A stretch of DNA of 64,000 nt from Brachyhypopomus gauderio (GCF_052324685.1 NW_027506915.1:1-64000); one strand, 5' to 3'. Counted from the first letter of the stretch, positions 31,987 to 44,027 are shown. Notes: generated from the sequence alone by a model not told the origin. Translations and numbers: made by a program.

Positions 31987-32048
31987 AGCTTCTTTTTTTC
32001 CAGGATATTACTGCCTTTAATGTCATGATGAGCAAAAAGTTTTCTGTT

Positions 32049-32120
32049 TTCCCTGACCGGGAATCGAACCCGGGCCGCGGCGGTGAGAGCGCCGAATCCT
32101 AGCCACTAGACCATCAGGGA
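32049..32120 (-). tRNA. tRNA-Glu (CTC), unit 30
   Basis: 40G form. Confidence 0.97.
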
Positions 32121-32324
32121 CAGCGATGTTATGCTAATGGATGAAGGCTTTTACATGAGTTCTGGCTGGCCGTTATTCATGAGTGAAGAAAGACCAGAAT
32201 GTGGGTTATTCGTGACCACACCAGAACATGTGGACCTTTTTGTGTCAAGACTGTCAAATGCTTCCCATGTCAGAGGTCAAGAATATCTGGACATGTTCTG
32301 AATCACAGAGCAAGGCTAAACGTA

Positions 32325-32397
32325 GCCTGGATAGCTCAGTCGGTAGAGCATCAGACTTTTAATCTGAGGGTCCAGGGTTCAAGTCCCTGTTCAGGCG
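32325..32397 (+). tRNA. tRNA-Lys (TTT), unit 30
   Basis: Consensus gene. Confidence 0.97.
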
Positions 32398-32869
32398 TTG
32401 AACTTTACATGACCGTCAGCTCTTGAGCACCGTTCACTCATCGTCAGGCAGGCTTTTGGATTAAGCTGAACTTCCAGCTTTACGTCTGCCTACCTGTGAC
32501 TTCCTTGTCATTAATTATTTTGTCTATGTCCTTGTTAATGATGACAAAAAAAACAACAATTAAAGCCACTCAGCCTTTCCTTTCTCTCTCTCTCTATGTG
32601 ACATCACAATAGATTTTCTCAAAAAGCAATTCAAATTGTTCTAACCATTGGTGGGACCAACCCGTGGCCTTTTACCATCCACGTGTCCAAAATGCAGTAC
32701 GCATGCCAATGTTGTTAACAGACATACGTGTTGGTAGCTCTACATGTCCAACTGGTACAGTGTGAGGTTTCCTCTTTGGTGGACCTTAAAGAGTTGAAAA
32801 AGCCACAACCGAACTGGTATCTTTGTCAACGTCCTTGTTTCTGGATCTATGCTGCATGTGCGTCAGAAT

Positions 32870-32956
32870 CCTTCGGTAGCTCAGATGGTAGAGCGGAGGA
32901 CTGTAGAGGTTAAAGCAGCAATCCTTAGGCCACCGGTTCAAATCCGGTTCGAAGGA
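32870..32956 (+). tRNA. tRNA-Tyr (GTA), unit 31
   Basis: Consensus gene with T8 terminator, as in the LINE-bearing units but without a LINE. Confidence 0.97.
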
Positions 32957-33019
32957 AGCTTCTTTTTTTTCCAGGATATTACTGCCCTTAATGTCATGAT
33001 GAGCAAAAAGTTTTCTGTT

Positions 33020-33091
33020 TTCCCTGACCGGGAATCGAACCCGGGCCGCGGCGGTGAGAGCGCCGAATCCTAGCCACTAGACCATCAGGGA
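33020..33091 (-). tRNA. tRNA-Glu (CTC), unit 31
   Basis: 40G form with the tgtag flank of 40A units; a second likely recombinant. Confidence 0.97.
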
Positions 33092-33295
33092 CAGCGATGT
33101 TATGCTAATGGATGAAGGCTTTTACATGAGTTCTGGCTGGCCGTTATTCATGAGTGAAGAAAGACCAGAATGTGGGTTATTCGTGACCACACCAGAACAT
33201 GTGGACCTTTTTGTGTCAAGACTGTCAAATGCTTCCCATGTCAGAGGTCAAGAATATCTGGACATGTTCTGAATCACAGAGCAAGGCTAAATGTA

Positions 33296-33368
33296 GCCTG
33301 GATAGCTCAGTCGGTAGAGCATCAGACTTTTAATCTGAGGGTCCAGGGTTCAAGTCCCTGTTCAGGCG
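33296..33368 (+). tRNA. tRNA-Lys (TTT), unit 31
   Basis: Consensus gene. Confidence 0.97.
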
Positions 33369-33840
33369 TTGAACTTTACATGACCGTCAGCTCTTGAGCA
33401 CCGTTCACTCATCGTCAGGCAGGCTTTTGGATTAAGCTGAACTTCCAGCTTTACGTCTGCCTACCTGTGACTTCCTTGTCATTAATTATTTTGTCTATGT
33501 CCTTGTTAATGATGACAAAAAAAACAACAATTAAAGCCACTCAGCCTTTCCTTTCTCTCTCTCTCTATGTGACATCACAATAGATTTTCTCGAAAAGCAA
33601 TTCAAATTGTTCTAACCATTGGTGGGACCAACCCGTGGCCTTTTACCATCCACGTGTCCAAAATGCAGTACGCATGCCAATGTTGTTAACAGACATACGT
33701 GTTGGTAGCTCTACATGTCCAACTGGTACAGTGTGAGGTTTCCTCTTTGGTGGACCTTAAAGAGTTGAAAAAGCCACAACCGAACTGGTATCTTTGTCAA
33801 CGTCCTTGTTTCTGGATCTATGCTGCATGTGCGTCAGAAT

Positions 33841-33927
33841 CCTTCGGTAGCTCAGATGGTAGAGCGGAGGACTGTAGAGGTTAAAGCAGCAATCCTTAGG
33901 CCACCGGTTCAAATCCGGTTCGAAGGA
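33841..33927 (+). tRNA. tRNA-Tyr (GTA), unit 32
   Basis: Consensus gene. Confidence 0.97.
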
Positions 33928-33989
33928 AGCTTCTTTTTTTCCAGGATATTACTGCCTTTAATGTCATGATGAGCAAAAAGTTTTCTGTT

Positions 33990-34061
33990 TTCCCTGACCG
34001 GGAATCGAACCCGGGCCGCGGCGGTGAGAGCGCCGAATCCTAGCCACTAGACCATCAGGGA
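33990..34061 (-). tRNA. tRNA-Glu (CTC), unit 32
   Basis: 40G form. Confidence 0.97.
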
Positions 34062-34265
34062 CAGCGATGTTATGCTAATGGATGAAGGCTTTTACATGAG
34101 TTCTGGCTGGCCGTTATTCATGAGTGAAGAAAGACCAGAATGTGGGTTATTCGTGACCACACCAGAACATGTGGACCTTTTTGTGTCAAGACTGTCAAAT
34201 GCTTCCCATGTCAGAGGTCAAGAATATCTGGACATGTTCTGAATCACAGAGCAAGGCTAAACGTA

Positions 34266-34338
34266 GCCTGGATAGCTCAGTCGGTAGAGCATCAGACTTT
34301 TAATCTGAGGGTCCAGGGTTCAAGTCCCTGTTCAGGCG
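34266..34338 (+). tRNA. tRNA-Lys (TTT), unit 32
   Basis: Consensus gene. Confidence 0.97.
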
Positions 34339-34807
34339 TTGAACTTTACATGACCGTCAGCTCTTGAGCACCGTTCACTCATCGTCAGGCAGGCTTTTGG
34401 ATTAAGCTGAACTTCCAGCTTTACGTCTGCCTACCTGTGACTTCCTTGTCATTAATTATTTTGTCTATGTCCTTGTTAATGATGACAAAAAAAACAATTA
34501 AAGCCACTCAGCCTTTCCTTTCTCTCTCTCTCTATGTGACATCACAATAGATTTTCTCAAAAAGCAATTCAAATTGTTCTAACCATTGGTGGGACCAACC
34601 CGTGGCCTTTTACCATCCACGTGTCCAAAATGCAGTACGCATGCCAATGTTGTTAACAGACATACGTGTTGGTAGCTCTACATGTCCAACTGGTACAGTG
34701 TGAGGTTTCCTCTTTGGTGGACCTTAAAGAGTTGAAAAAGCCACAACCGAACTGGTATCTTTGTCAACGTCCTTGTTTCTGGATCTATGCTGCATGTGCG
34801 TCAGAAT

Positions 34808-34894
34808 CCTTCGGTAGCTCAGATGGTAGAGCGGAGGACTGTAGAGGTTAAAGCAGCAATCCTTAGGCCACCGGTTCAAATCCGGTTCGAAGGA
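34808..34894 (+). tRNA. tRNA-Tyr (GTA), unit 33
   Basis: Consensus gene. Confidence 0.97.
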
Positions 34895-34956
34895 AGCTTC
34901 TTTTTTTCCAGGATATTACTGCCTTTAATGTCATGATGAGCAAAAAGTTTTCTGTT

Positions 34957-35028
34957 TTCCCTGACCGGGAATCGAACCCGGGCCGCGGCGGTGAGAGCGC
35001 CGAATCCTAGCCACTAGACCATCAGGGA
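34957..35028 (-). tRNA. tRNA-Glu (CTC), unit 33
   Basis: 40G form. Confidence 0.97.
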
Positions 35029-35232
35029 CAGCGATGTTATGCTAATGGATGAAGGCTTTTACATGAGTTCTGGCTGGCCGTTATTCATGAGTGAAGAAAG
35101 ACCAGAATGTGGGTTATTCGTGACCACACCAGAACATGTGGACCTTTTTGTGTCAAGACTGTCAAATGCTTCCCATGTCAGAGGTCAAGAATATCTGGAC
35201 ATGTTCTGAATCACAGAGCAAGGCTAAACGTA

Positions 35233-35305
35233 GCCTGGATAGCTCAGTCGGTAGAGCATCAGACTTTTAATCTGAGGGTCCAGGGTTCAAGTCCCTGTTC
35301 AGGCG
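35233..35305 (+). tRNA. tRNA-Lys (TTT), unit 33
   Basis: Consensus gene. Confidence 0.97.
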
Positions 35306-35777
35306 TTGAACTTTACATGACCGTCAGCTCTTGAGCACCGTTCACTCATCGTCAGGCAGACTTTTGGATTAAGCTGAACTTCCAGCTTTACATCTGCCTA
35401 CCTGTGACTTCCTTGTCATTAATTATTTTGTCTATGTCCTTGTTAATGATGAAAAAAAAAACACCAATTAAAGCCACTCAGCCTTTCCTTTCTCTCTCTC
35501 TCTATGTGACATCACAATAGATTTTCTCAAAAAGCAATTCAAATTGTTCTAACCATTGGTGGGACCAACCCGTGGCCTTTTACCATCCACGTGTCCAAAA
35601 TGCAGTACGCATGCCAATGTTGTTAACAGACATACGTGTTGGTAGCTCTACATGTCCAACTGGTACAGTGTGAGGTTTCCTCTTTGGTGGACCTTAAAGA
35701 GTTGAAAAAGCCACAACCGAACTGGTATCTTTGTCAACGTCCTTGTTTCTGGATCTATGCTGCATGTGCGTCAGAAT

Positions 35778-35864
35778 CCTTCGGTAGCTCAGATGGTAGA
35801 GCGGAGGACTGTAGAGGTTAAAGCAGCAATCCTTAGGCCACCGGTTCAAATCCGGTTCGAAGGA
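35778..35864 (+). tRNA. tRNA-Tyr (GTA), unit 34
   Basis: Consensus gene. Confidence 0.97.
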
Positions 35865-35926
35865 AGCTTCTTTTTTTCCAGGATATTACTGCCTTTAATG
35901 TCATGATGAGCAAAAAGTTTTCTGTT

Positions 35927-35998
35927 TTCCCTGACCGGGAATCGAACCCGGGCCGCGGCGGTGAGAGCGCCGAATCCTAGCCACTAGACCATCAGGGA
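35927..35998 (-). tRNA. tRNA-Glu (CTC), unit 34
   Basis: 40G form. Confidence 0.97.
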
Positions 35999-36202
35999 CA
36001 GCGATGTTATGCTAATGGATGAAGGCTTTTACATGAGTTCTGGCTGGCCGTTATTCATGAGTGAAGAAAGACCAGAATGTGGGTTATTCGTGACCACACC
36101 AGAACATGTGGACCTTTTTGTGTCAAGACTGTCAAATGCTTCCCATGTCAGAGGTCAAGAATATCTGGACATGTTCTGAATCACAGAGCAAGGCTAAACG
36201 TA

Positions 36203-36275
36203 GCCTGGATAGCTCAGTCGGTAGAGCATCAGACTTTTAATCTGAGGGTCCAGGGTTCAAGTCCCTGTTCAGGCG
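36203..36275 (+). tRNA. tRNA-Lys (TTT), unit 34
   Basis: Consensus gene. Confidence 0.97.
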
Positions 36276-36746
36276 TTGAACTTTACATGACCGTCAGCTC
36301 TTGAGCACCGTTCACTCATCGTCAGGCAGACTTTTGGATTAAGCTGAACTTCCAGCTTTACATCTGCCTACCTGTGACTTCCTTGTCATTAATTATTTTG
36401 TCTATGTCCTTGTTAATGATGAAAAAAAAACACCAATTAAAGCCACTCAGCCTTTCCTTTCTCTCTCTCTCTATGTGACATCACAATAGATTTTCTCAAA
36501 AAGCAATTCAAATTGTTCTAACCATTGGTGGGACCAACCCGTGGCCTTTTACCATCCACGTGTCCAAAATGCAGTACGCATGCCAATGTTGTTAACAGAC
36601 ATACGTGTTGGTAGCTCTACATGTCCAACTGGTACAGTGTGAGGTTTCCTCTTTGGTGGACCTTAAAGAGTTGAAAAAGCCACAACCGAACTGGTATCTT
36701 TGTCAACGTCCTTGTTTCTGGATCTATGCTGCATGTGCGTCAGAAT

Positions 36747-36833
36747 CCTTCGGTAGCTCAGATGGTAGAGCGGAGGACTGTAGAGGTTAAAGCAGCAATC
36801 CTTAGGCCACCGGTTCAAATCCGGTTCGAAGGA
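36747..36833 (+). tRNA. tRNA-Tyr (GTA), unit 35
   Basis: Consensus gene. Confidence 0.97.
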
Positions 36834-36895
36834 AGCTTCTTTTTTTCCAGGATATTACTGCCTTTAATGTCATGATGAGCAAAAAGTTTTCTGTT

Positions 36896-36967
36896 TTCCC
36901 TGACCGGGAATCGAACCCGGGCCGCGGCGGTGAGAGCGCCGAATCCTAGCCACTAGACCATCAGGGA
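36896..36967 (-). tRNA. tRNA-Glu (CTC), unit 35
   Basis: 40G form. Confidence 0.97.
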
Positions 36968-37171
36968 CAGCGATGTTATGCTAATGGATGAAGGCTTTTA
37001 CATGAGTTCTGGCTGGCCGTTATTCATGAGTGAAGAAAGACCAGAATGTGGGTTATTCGTGACCACACCAGAACATGTGGACCTTTTTGTGTCAAGACTG
37101 TCAAATGCTTCCCATGTCAGAGGTCAAGAATATCTGGACATGTTCTGAATCACAGAGCAAGGCTAAACGTA

Positions 37172-37244
37172 GCCTGGATAGCTCAGTCGGTAGAGCATCA
37201 GACTTTTAATCTGAGGGTCCAGGGTTCAAGTCCCTGTTCAGGCG
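37172..37244 (+). tRNA. tRNA-Lys (TTT), unit 35
   Basis: Consensus gene. Confidence 0.97.
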
Positions 37245-37716
37245 TTGAACTTTACATGACCGTCAGCTCTTGAGCACCGTTCACTCATCGTCAGGCAGAC
37301 TTTTGGATTAAGCTGAACTTCCAGCTTTACATCTGCCTACCTGTGACTTCCTTGTCATTAATTATTTTGTCTATGTCCTTGTTAATGATGAAAAAAAAAA
37401 CACCAATTAAAGCCACTCAGCCTTTCCTTTCTCTCTCTCTCTATGTGACATCACAATAGATTTTCTCAAAAAGCAATTCAAATTGTTCTAACCATTGGTG
37501 GGACCAACCCGTGGCCTTTTACCATCCACGTGTCCAAAATGCAGTACGCATGCCAATGTTGTTAACAGACATACGTGTTGGTAGCTCTACATGTCCAACT
37601 GGTACAGTGTGAGGTTTCCTCTTTGGTGGACCTTAAAGAGTTGAAAAAGCCACAACCGAACTGGTATCTTTGTCAACGTCCTTGTTTCTGGATCTATGCT
37701 GCATGTGCGTCAGAAT

Positions 37717-37803
37717 CCTTCGGTAGCTCAGATGGTAGAGCGGAGGACTGTAGAGGTTAAAGCAGCAATCCTTAGGCCACCGGTTCAAATCCGGTTCGAA
37801 GGA
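37717..37803 (+). tRNA. tRNA-Tyr (GTA), unit 36
   Basis: Consensus gene. Confidence 0.97.
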
Positions 37804-37865
37804 AGCTTCTTTTTTTCCAGGATATTACTGCCTTTAATGTCATGATGAGCAAAAAGTTTTCTGTT

Positions 37866-37937
37866 TTCCCTGACCGGGAATCGAACCCGGGCCGCGGCGG
37901 TGAGAGCGCCGAATCCTAGCCACTAGACCATCAGGGA
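37866..37937 (-). tRNA. tRNA-Glu (CTC), unit 36
   Basis: 40G form. Confidence 0.97.
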
Positions 37938-38141
37938 CAGCGATGTTATGCTAATGGATGAAGGCTTTTACATGAGTTCTGGCTGGCCGTTATTCATGAG
38001 TGAAGAAAGACCAGAATGTGGGTTATTCGTGACCACACCAGAACATGTGGACCTTTTTGTGTCAAGACTGTCAAATGCTTCCCATGTCAGAGGTCAAGAA
38101 TATCTGGACATGTTCTGAATCACAGAGCAAGACTAAACGTA

Positions 38142-38214
38142 GCCTGGATAGCTCAGTCGGTAGAGCATCAGACTTTTAATCTGAGGGTCCAGGGTTCAAG
38201 TCCCTGTTCAGGCG
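38142..38214 (+). tRNA. tRNA-Lys (TTT), unit 36
   Basis: Consensus gene; 5' flank gactaaacgta, shared with unit 40. Confidence 0.97.
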
Positions 38215-38686
38215 TTGAACTTTACATGACCGTCAGCTCTTGAGCACCGTTCACTCATCGTCAGGCAGACTTTTGGATTAAGCTGAACTTCCAGCTTTAC
38301 ATCTGCCTACCTGTGACTTCCTTGTCATTAATTATTTTGTCTATGTCCTTGTTAATGATGAAAAAAAAAACACCAATTAAAGCCACTCAGCCTTTCCTTT
38401 CTCTCTCTCTCTATGTGACATCACAATAGATTTTCTCAAAAAGCAATTCAAATTGTTCTAACCATTGGTGGGACCAACCCGTGGCCTTTTACCATCCACG
38501 TGTCCAAAATGCAGTACGCATGCCAATGTTGTTAACAGACATACGTGTTGGTAGCTCTACATGTCCAACTGGTACAGTGTGAGGTTTCCTCTTTGGTGGA
38601 CCTTAAAGAGTTGAAAAAGCCACAACCGAACTGGTATCTTTGTCAACGTCCTTGTTTCTGGATCTATGCTGCATGTGCGTCAGAAT

Positions 38687-38773
38687 CCTTCGGTAGCTCA
38701 GATGGTAGAGCGGAGGACTGTAGAGGTTAAAGCAGCAATCCTTAGGCCACCGGTTCAAATTCGGTTCGAAGGA
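38687..38773 (+). tRNA. tRNA-Tyr (GTA), B-box variant, unit 37
   Basis: C61 to T, as in unit 19. Confidence 0.93.
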
Positions 38774-38836
38774 AGCTTCTTTTTTTTCCAGGATATTACT
38801 GCCTTTAATGTCATGATGAGCAAAAAGTTTTCTGTT

Positions 38837-38908
38837 TTCCCTGACCGGGAATCGAACCCGGGCCGCGGCGGTGAGAGCGCCGAATCCTAGCCACTAGACC
38901 ATCAGGGA
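38837..38908 (-). tRNA. tRNA-Glu (CTC), unit 37
   Basis: 40G form. Confidence 0.97.
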
Positions 38909-39112
38909 CAGCGATGTTATGCTAATGGATGAAGGCCTTTACATGAGTTCTGGCTGGCCGTTATTCATGAGTGAAGAAAGACCAGAATGTGGGTTATTCG
39001 TGACCACACCAGAACATGTGGACCTTTTTGTGTCAAGACTGTCAAATGCTTCCCATGTCAGAGGTCAAGAATATCTGGACATGTTCTGAATCACAGAGCA
39101 AGGCTAAACGTA

Positions 39113-39185
39113 GCCTGGATAGCTCAGTCGGTAGAGCATCAGACTTTTAATCTGAGGGTCCAGGGTTCAAGTCCCTGTTCAGGCG
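39113..39185 (+). tRNA. tRNA-Lys (TTT), unit 37
   Basis: Consensus gene. Confidence 0.97.
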
Positions 39186-39656
39186 TTGAACTTTACATGA
39201 CCGTCAGCTCTTGAGCACCGTTCACTCATCGTCAGGCAGACTTTTGGATTAAGCTGAACTTCCAGCTTTACATCTGCCTACCTGTGACTTCCTTGTCATT
39301 AATTATTTTGTCTATGTCCTTGTTAATGATGAAAAAAAAAACACCAATTAAAGCCACTCAGCCTTTCCTTTCTCTCTCTCTCTATGTGACATCACAATAG
39401 ATTTTCTCAAAAAGCAATTCAAATTGTTCTAACCATTGGTGGGACCAACCCGTGGCCTTTTACCATCCACGTGTCCAAAATGCAGTACGCATGCCAATGT
39501 TGTTAACAGACATACGTGTGGTAGCTCTACATGTCCAACTGGTACAGTGTGAGGTTTCCTCTTTGGTGGACCTTAAAGAGTTGAAAAAGCCACAACCGAA
39601 CTGGTATCTTTGTCAACGTCCTTGTTTCTGGATCTATGCTGCATGTGCGTCAGAAT

Positions 39657-39743
39657 CCTTCGGTAGCTCAGATGGTAGAGCGGAGGACTGTAGAGGTTAA
39701 AGCAGCAATCCTTAGGCCACCGGTTCAAATCCGGTTCGAAGGA
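39657..39743 (+). tRNA. tRNA-Tyr (GTA), unit 38
   Basis: Consensus gene; spacer deletion as in unit 23. Confidence 0.97.
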
Positions 39744-39805
39744 AGCTTCTTTTTTTCCAGGATATTACTGCCTTTAATGTCATGATGAGCAAAAAGTTTT
39801 CTGTT

Positions 39806-39877
39806 TTCCCTGACCGGGAATCGAACCCGGGCCGCGGCGGTGAGAGCGCCGAATCCTAGCCACTAGACCATCAGGGA
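39806..39877 (-). tRNA. tRNA-Glu (CTC), unit 38
   Basis: 40G form. Confidence 0.97.
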
Positions 39878-40081
39878 CAGCGATGTTATGCTAATGGATG
39901 AAGGCTTTTACATGAGTTCTGGCTGGCCGTTATTCATGAGTGAAGAAAGACCAGAATGTGGGTTATTCGTGACCACACCAGAACATGTGGACCTTTTTGT
40001 GTCAAGACTGTCAAATGCTTCCCATGTCAGAGGTCAAGAATATCTGGACATGTTCTGAATCACAGAGCAAGGCTAAACGTA

Positions 40082-40154
40082 GCCTGGATAGCTCAGTCGG
40101 TAGAGCATCAGACTTTTAATCTGAGGGTCCAGGGTTCAAGTCCCTGTTCAGGCG
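40082..40154 (+). tRNA. tRNA-Lys (TTT), unit 38
   Basis: Consensus gene. Confidence 0.97.
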
Positions 40155-40623
40155 TTGAACTTTACATGACCGTCAGCTCTTGAGCACCGTTCACTCATCG
40201 TCAGGCAGGCTTTTGGATTAAGCTGAACTTCCAGCTTTACGTCTGCCTACCTGTGACTTCCTTGTCATTAATTATTTTGTCTATGTCCTTGTTAATGATG
40301 ACAAAAAAAACAATTAAAGCCACTCAGCCTTTCCTTTCTCTCTCTCTCTATGTGACATCACAATAGATTTTCTCAAAAAGCAATTCAAATTGTTCTAACC
40401 ATTGGTGGGACCAACCCGTGGCCTTTTACCATCCACGTGTCCAAAATGCAGTACGCATGCCAATGTTGTTAACAGACATACGTGTTGGTAGCTCTACATG
40501 TCCAACTGGTACAGTGTGAGGTTTCCTCTTTGGTGGACCTTAAAGAGTTGAAAAAGCCACAACCGAACTGGTATCTTTGTCAACGTCCTTGTTTCTGGAT
40601 CTATGCTGCATGTGCGTCAGAAT

Positions 40624-40710
40624 CCTTCGGTAGCTCAGATGGTAGAGCGGAGGACTGTAGAGGTTAAAGCAGCAATCCTTAGGCCACCGGTTCAAATCCG
40701 GTTCGAAGGA
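40624..40710 (+). tRNA. tRNA-Tyr (GTA), unit 39
   Basis: Consensus gene. Confidence 0.97.
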
Positions 40711-40772
40711 AGCTTCTTTTTTTCCAGGATATTACTGCCTTTAATGTCATGATGAGCAAAAAGTTTTCTGTT

Positions 40773-40844
40773 TTCCCTGACCGGGAATCGAACCCGGGCC
40801 GCGGCGGTGAGAGCGCCGAATCCTAGCCACTAGACCATCAGGGA
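40773..40844 (-). tRNA. tRNA-Glu (CTC), unit 39
   Basis: 40G form. Confidence 0.97.
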
Positions 40845-41048
40845 CAGCGATGTTATGCTAATGGATGAAGGCTTTTACATGAGTTCTGGCTGGCCGTTAT
40901 TCATGAGTGAAGAAAGACCAGAATGTGGGTTATTCGTGACCACACCAGAACATGTGGACCTTTTTGTGTCAAGACTGTCAAATGCTTCCCATGTCAGAGG
41001 TCAAGAATATCTGGACATGTTCTGAATCACAGAGCAAGGCTAAACGTA

Positions 41049-41121
41049 GCCTGGATAGCTCAGTCGGTAGAGCATCAGACTTTTAATCTGAGGGTCCAGG
41101 GTTCAAGTCCCTGTTCAGGCG
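41049..41121 (+). tRNA. tRNA-Lys (TTT), unit 39
   Basis: Consensus gene. Confidence 0.97.
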
Positions 41122-41591
41122 TTGAACTTTACATGACCGTCAGCTCTTGAGCACCGTTCACTCATCGTCAGGCAGACTTTTGGATTAAGCTGAACTTCCA
41201 GCTTTACATCTGCCTACCTGTGACTTCCTTGTCATTAATTATTTTGTCTATGTCCTTGTTAATGATGAAAAAAAAAACCAATTAAAGCCACTCAGCCTTT
41301 CCTTTCTCTCTCTCTCTATGTGACATCACAATAGATTTTCTCAAAAAGCAATTCAAATTGTTCTAACCATTGGTGGGACCAACCCGTGGCCTTTTACCAT
41401 CCACGTGTCCAAAATGCAGTACGCATGCCAATGTTGTTAACAGACATACGTGTTGGTAGCTCTACATGTCCAACTGGTACAGTGTGAGGTTTCCTCTTTG
41501 GTGGACCTTAAAGAGTTGAAAAAGCCACAACCGAACTGGTATCTTTGTCAACGTCCTTGTTTCTGGATCTATGCTGCATGTGCGTCAGAAT

Positions 41592-41678
41592 CCTTCGGTA
41601 GCTCAGATGGTAGAGCGGAGGACTGTAGAGGTTAAAGCAGCAATCCTTAGGCCACCGGTTCAAATCCGGTTCGAAGGA
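41592..41678 (+). tRNA. tRNA-Tyr (GTA), unit 40
   Basis: Consensus gene. Confidence 0.97.
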
Positions 41679-41740
41679 AGCTTCTTTTTTTCCAGGATAT
41701 TACTGCCTTTAATGTCATGATGAGCAAAAAGTTTTCTGTT

Positions 41741-41812
41741 TTCCCTGACCGGGAATCGAACCCGGGCCGCGGCGGTGAGAGCGCCGAATCCTAGCCACTA
41801 GACCATCAGGGA
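41741..41812 (-). tRNA. tRNA-Glu (CTC), unit 40
   Basis: 40G form. Confidence 0.97.
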
Positions 41813-42016
41813 CAGCGATGTTATGCTAATGGATGAAGGCTTTTACATGAGTTCTGGCTGGCCGTTATTCATGAGTGAAGAAAGACCAGAATGTGGGTTA
41901 TTCGTGACCACACCAGAACATGTGGACCTTTTTGTGTCAAGACTGTCAAATGCTTCCCATGTCAGAGGTCAAGAATATCTGGACATGTTCTGAATCACAG
42001 AGCAAGACTAAACGTA

Positions 42017-42089
42017 GCCTGGATAGCTCAGTCGGTAGAGCATCAGACTTTTAATCTGAGGGTCCAGGGTTCAAGTCCCTGTTCAGGCG
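42017..42089 (+). tRNA. tRNA-Lys (TTT), unit 40
   Basis: Consensus gene; flank as in unit 36. Confidence 0.97.
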
Positions 42090-42561
42090 TTGAACTTTAC
42101 ATGACCGTCAGCTCTTGAGCACCGTTCACTCATCGTCAGGCAGACTTTTGGATTAAGCTGAACTTCCAGCTTTACATCTGCCTACCTGTGATTTCCTTGT
42201 CATTAATTATTTTGTCTATGTCCTTGTTAATGATGAAAAAAAAAACACCAATTAAAGCCACTCAGCCTTTCCTTTCTCTCTCTCTCTATGTGACATCACA
42301 ATAGATTTTCTCAAAAAGCAATTCAAATTGTTCTAACCATTGGTGGGACCAACCCGTGGCCTTTTACCATCCACGTGTCCAAAATGCAGTACGCATGCCA
42401 ATGTTGTTAACAGACATACGTGTTGGTAGCTCTACATGTCCAACTGGTACAGTGTGAGGTTTCCTCTTTGGTGGACCTTAAAGAGTTGAAAAAGCCACAA
42501 CCGAACTGGTATCTTTGTCAACGTCCTTGTTTCTGGATCTATGCTGCATGTGCGTCAGAAT

Positions 42562-42648
42562 CCTTCGGTAGCTCAGATGGTAGAGCGGAGGACTGTAGAG
42601 GTTAAAGCAGCAATCCTTAGGCCACCGGTTCAAATTCGGTTCGAAGGA
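42562..42648 (+). tRNA. tRNA-Tyr (GTA), B-box variant, unit 41
   Basis: C61 to T, as in unit 19. Confidence 0.93.
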
Positions 42649-42711
42649 AGCTTCTTTTTTTTCCAGGATATTACTGCCTTTAATGTCATGATGAGCAAAA
42701 AGTTTTCTGTT

Positions 42712-42783
42712 TTCCCTGACCGGGAATCGAACCCGGGCCGCGGCGGTGAGAGCGCCGAATCCTAGCCACTAGACCATCAGGGA
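42712..42783 (-). tRNA. tRNA-Glu (CTC), unit 41
   Basis: 40G form. Confidence 0.97.
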
Positions 42784-42987
42784 CAGCGATGTTATGCTAA
42801 TGGATGAAGGCCTTTACATGAGTTCTGGCTGGCCGTTATTCATGAGTGAAGAAAGACCAGAATGTGGGTTATTCGTGACCACACCAGAACATGTGGACCT
42901 TTTTGTGTCAAGACTGTCAAATGCTTCCCATGTCAGAGGTCAAGAATATCTGGACATGTTCTGAATCACAGAGCAAGGCTAAACGTA

Positions 42988-43060
42988 GCCTGGATAGCTC
43001 AGTCGGTAGAGCATCAGACTTTTAATCTGAGGGTCCAGGGTTCAAGTCCCTGTTCAGGCG
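42988..43060 (+). tRNA. tRNA-Lys (TTT), unit 41
   Basis: Consensus gene. Confidence 0.97.
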
Positions 43061-43529
43061 TTGAACTTTACATGACCGTCAGCTCTTGAGCACCGTTCAC
43101 TCATCGTCAGGCAGACTTTTGGATTAAGCTGAACTTCCAGCTTTACATCTGCCTACCTGTGACTTCCTTGTCATTAATTATTTTGTCTATGTCCTTGTTA
43201 ATGATGACAAAAAAAACAATTAAAGCCACTCAGCCTTTCCTTTCTCTCTCTCTCTATGTGACATCACAATAGATTTTCTCAAAAAGCAATTCAAATTGTT
43301 CTAACCATTGGTGGGACCAACCTGTGGCCTTTTACCATCCACGTGTCCAAAATGCAGTACGCATGCCAATGTTGTTAACAGACATACGTGTTGGTAGCTC
43401 TACATGTCCAACTGGTACAGTGTGAGGTTTCCTTTTTGGTGGACCTTAAAGAGTTGAAAAAGCCACAACCGAACTGGTATCTTTGTCAACGTCCTTGTTT
43501 CTGGATCTATGCTGCATGTGCGTCAGAAT

Positions 43530-43616
43530 CCTTCGGTAGCTCAGATGGTAGAGCGGAGGACTGTAGAGGTTAAAGCAGCAATCCTTAGGCCACCGGTTCA
43601 AATCCGGTTCGAAGGA
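43530..43616 (+). tRNA. tRNA-Tyr (GTA), unit 42
   Basis: Consensus gene; the upstream hairpin has one changed stem base. Confidence 0.97.
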
Positions 43617-43678
43617 AGCTTCTTTTTTTCCAGGATATTACTGCCTTTAATGTCATGATGAGCAAAAAGTTTTCTGTT

Positions 43679-43750
43679 TTCCCTGACCGGGAATCGAACC
43701 CGGGCCGCGGTGGTGAGAGCGCCGAATCCTAGCCACTAGACCATCAGGGA
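43679..43750 (-). tRNA. tRNA-Glu (CTC), unit 42
   Basis: 40A form, the first after a gap of 27 units. Confidence 0.96.
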
Positions 43751-43954
43751 CAGCGATGTTATGCTAATGGATGAAGGCTTTTACATGAGTTCTGGCTGGC
43801 CGTTATTCATGAGTGAAGAAAGACCAGAATGTGGGTTATTCGTGACCACACCAGAACATGTGGACCTTTTTGTGTCAAGACTGTCAAATGCTTCCCATGT
43901 CAGAGGTCAAGAATATCTGGACATGTTCTGAATCACAGAGCAAGGCTAAATGTA

Positions 43955-44027
43955 GCCTGGATAGCTCAGTCGGTAGAGCATCAGACTTTTAATCTGAGGG
44001 TCCAGGGTTCAAGTCCCTGTTCAGGCG
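43955..44027 (+). tRNA. tRNA-Lys (TTT), unit 42
   Basis: Consensus gene. Confidence 0.97.
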
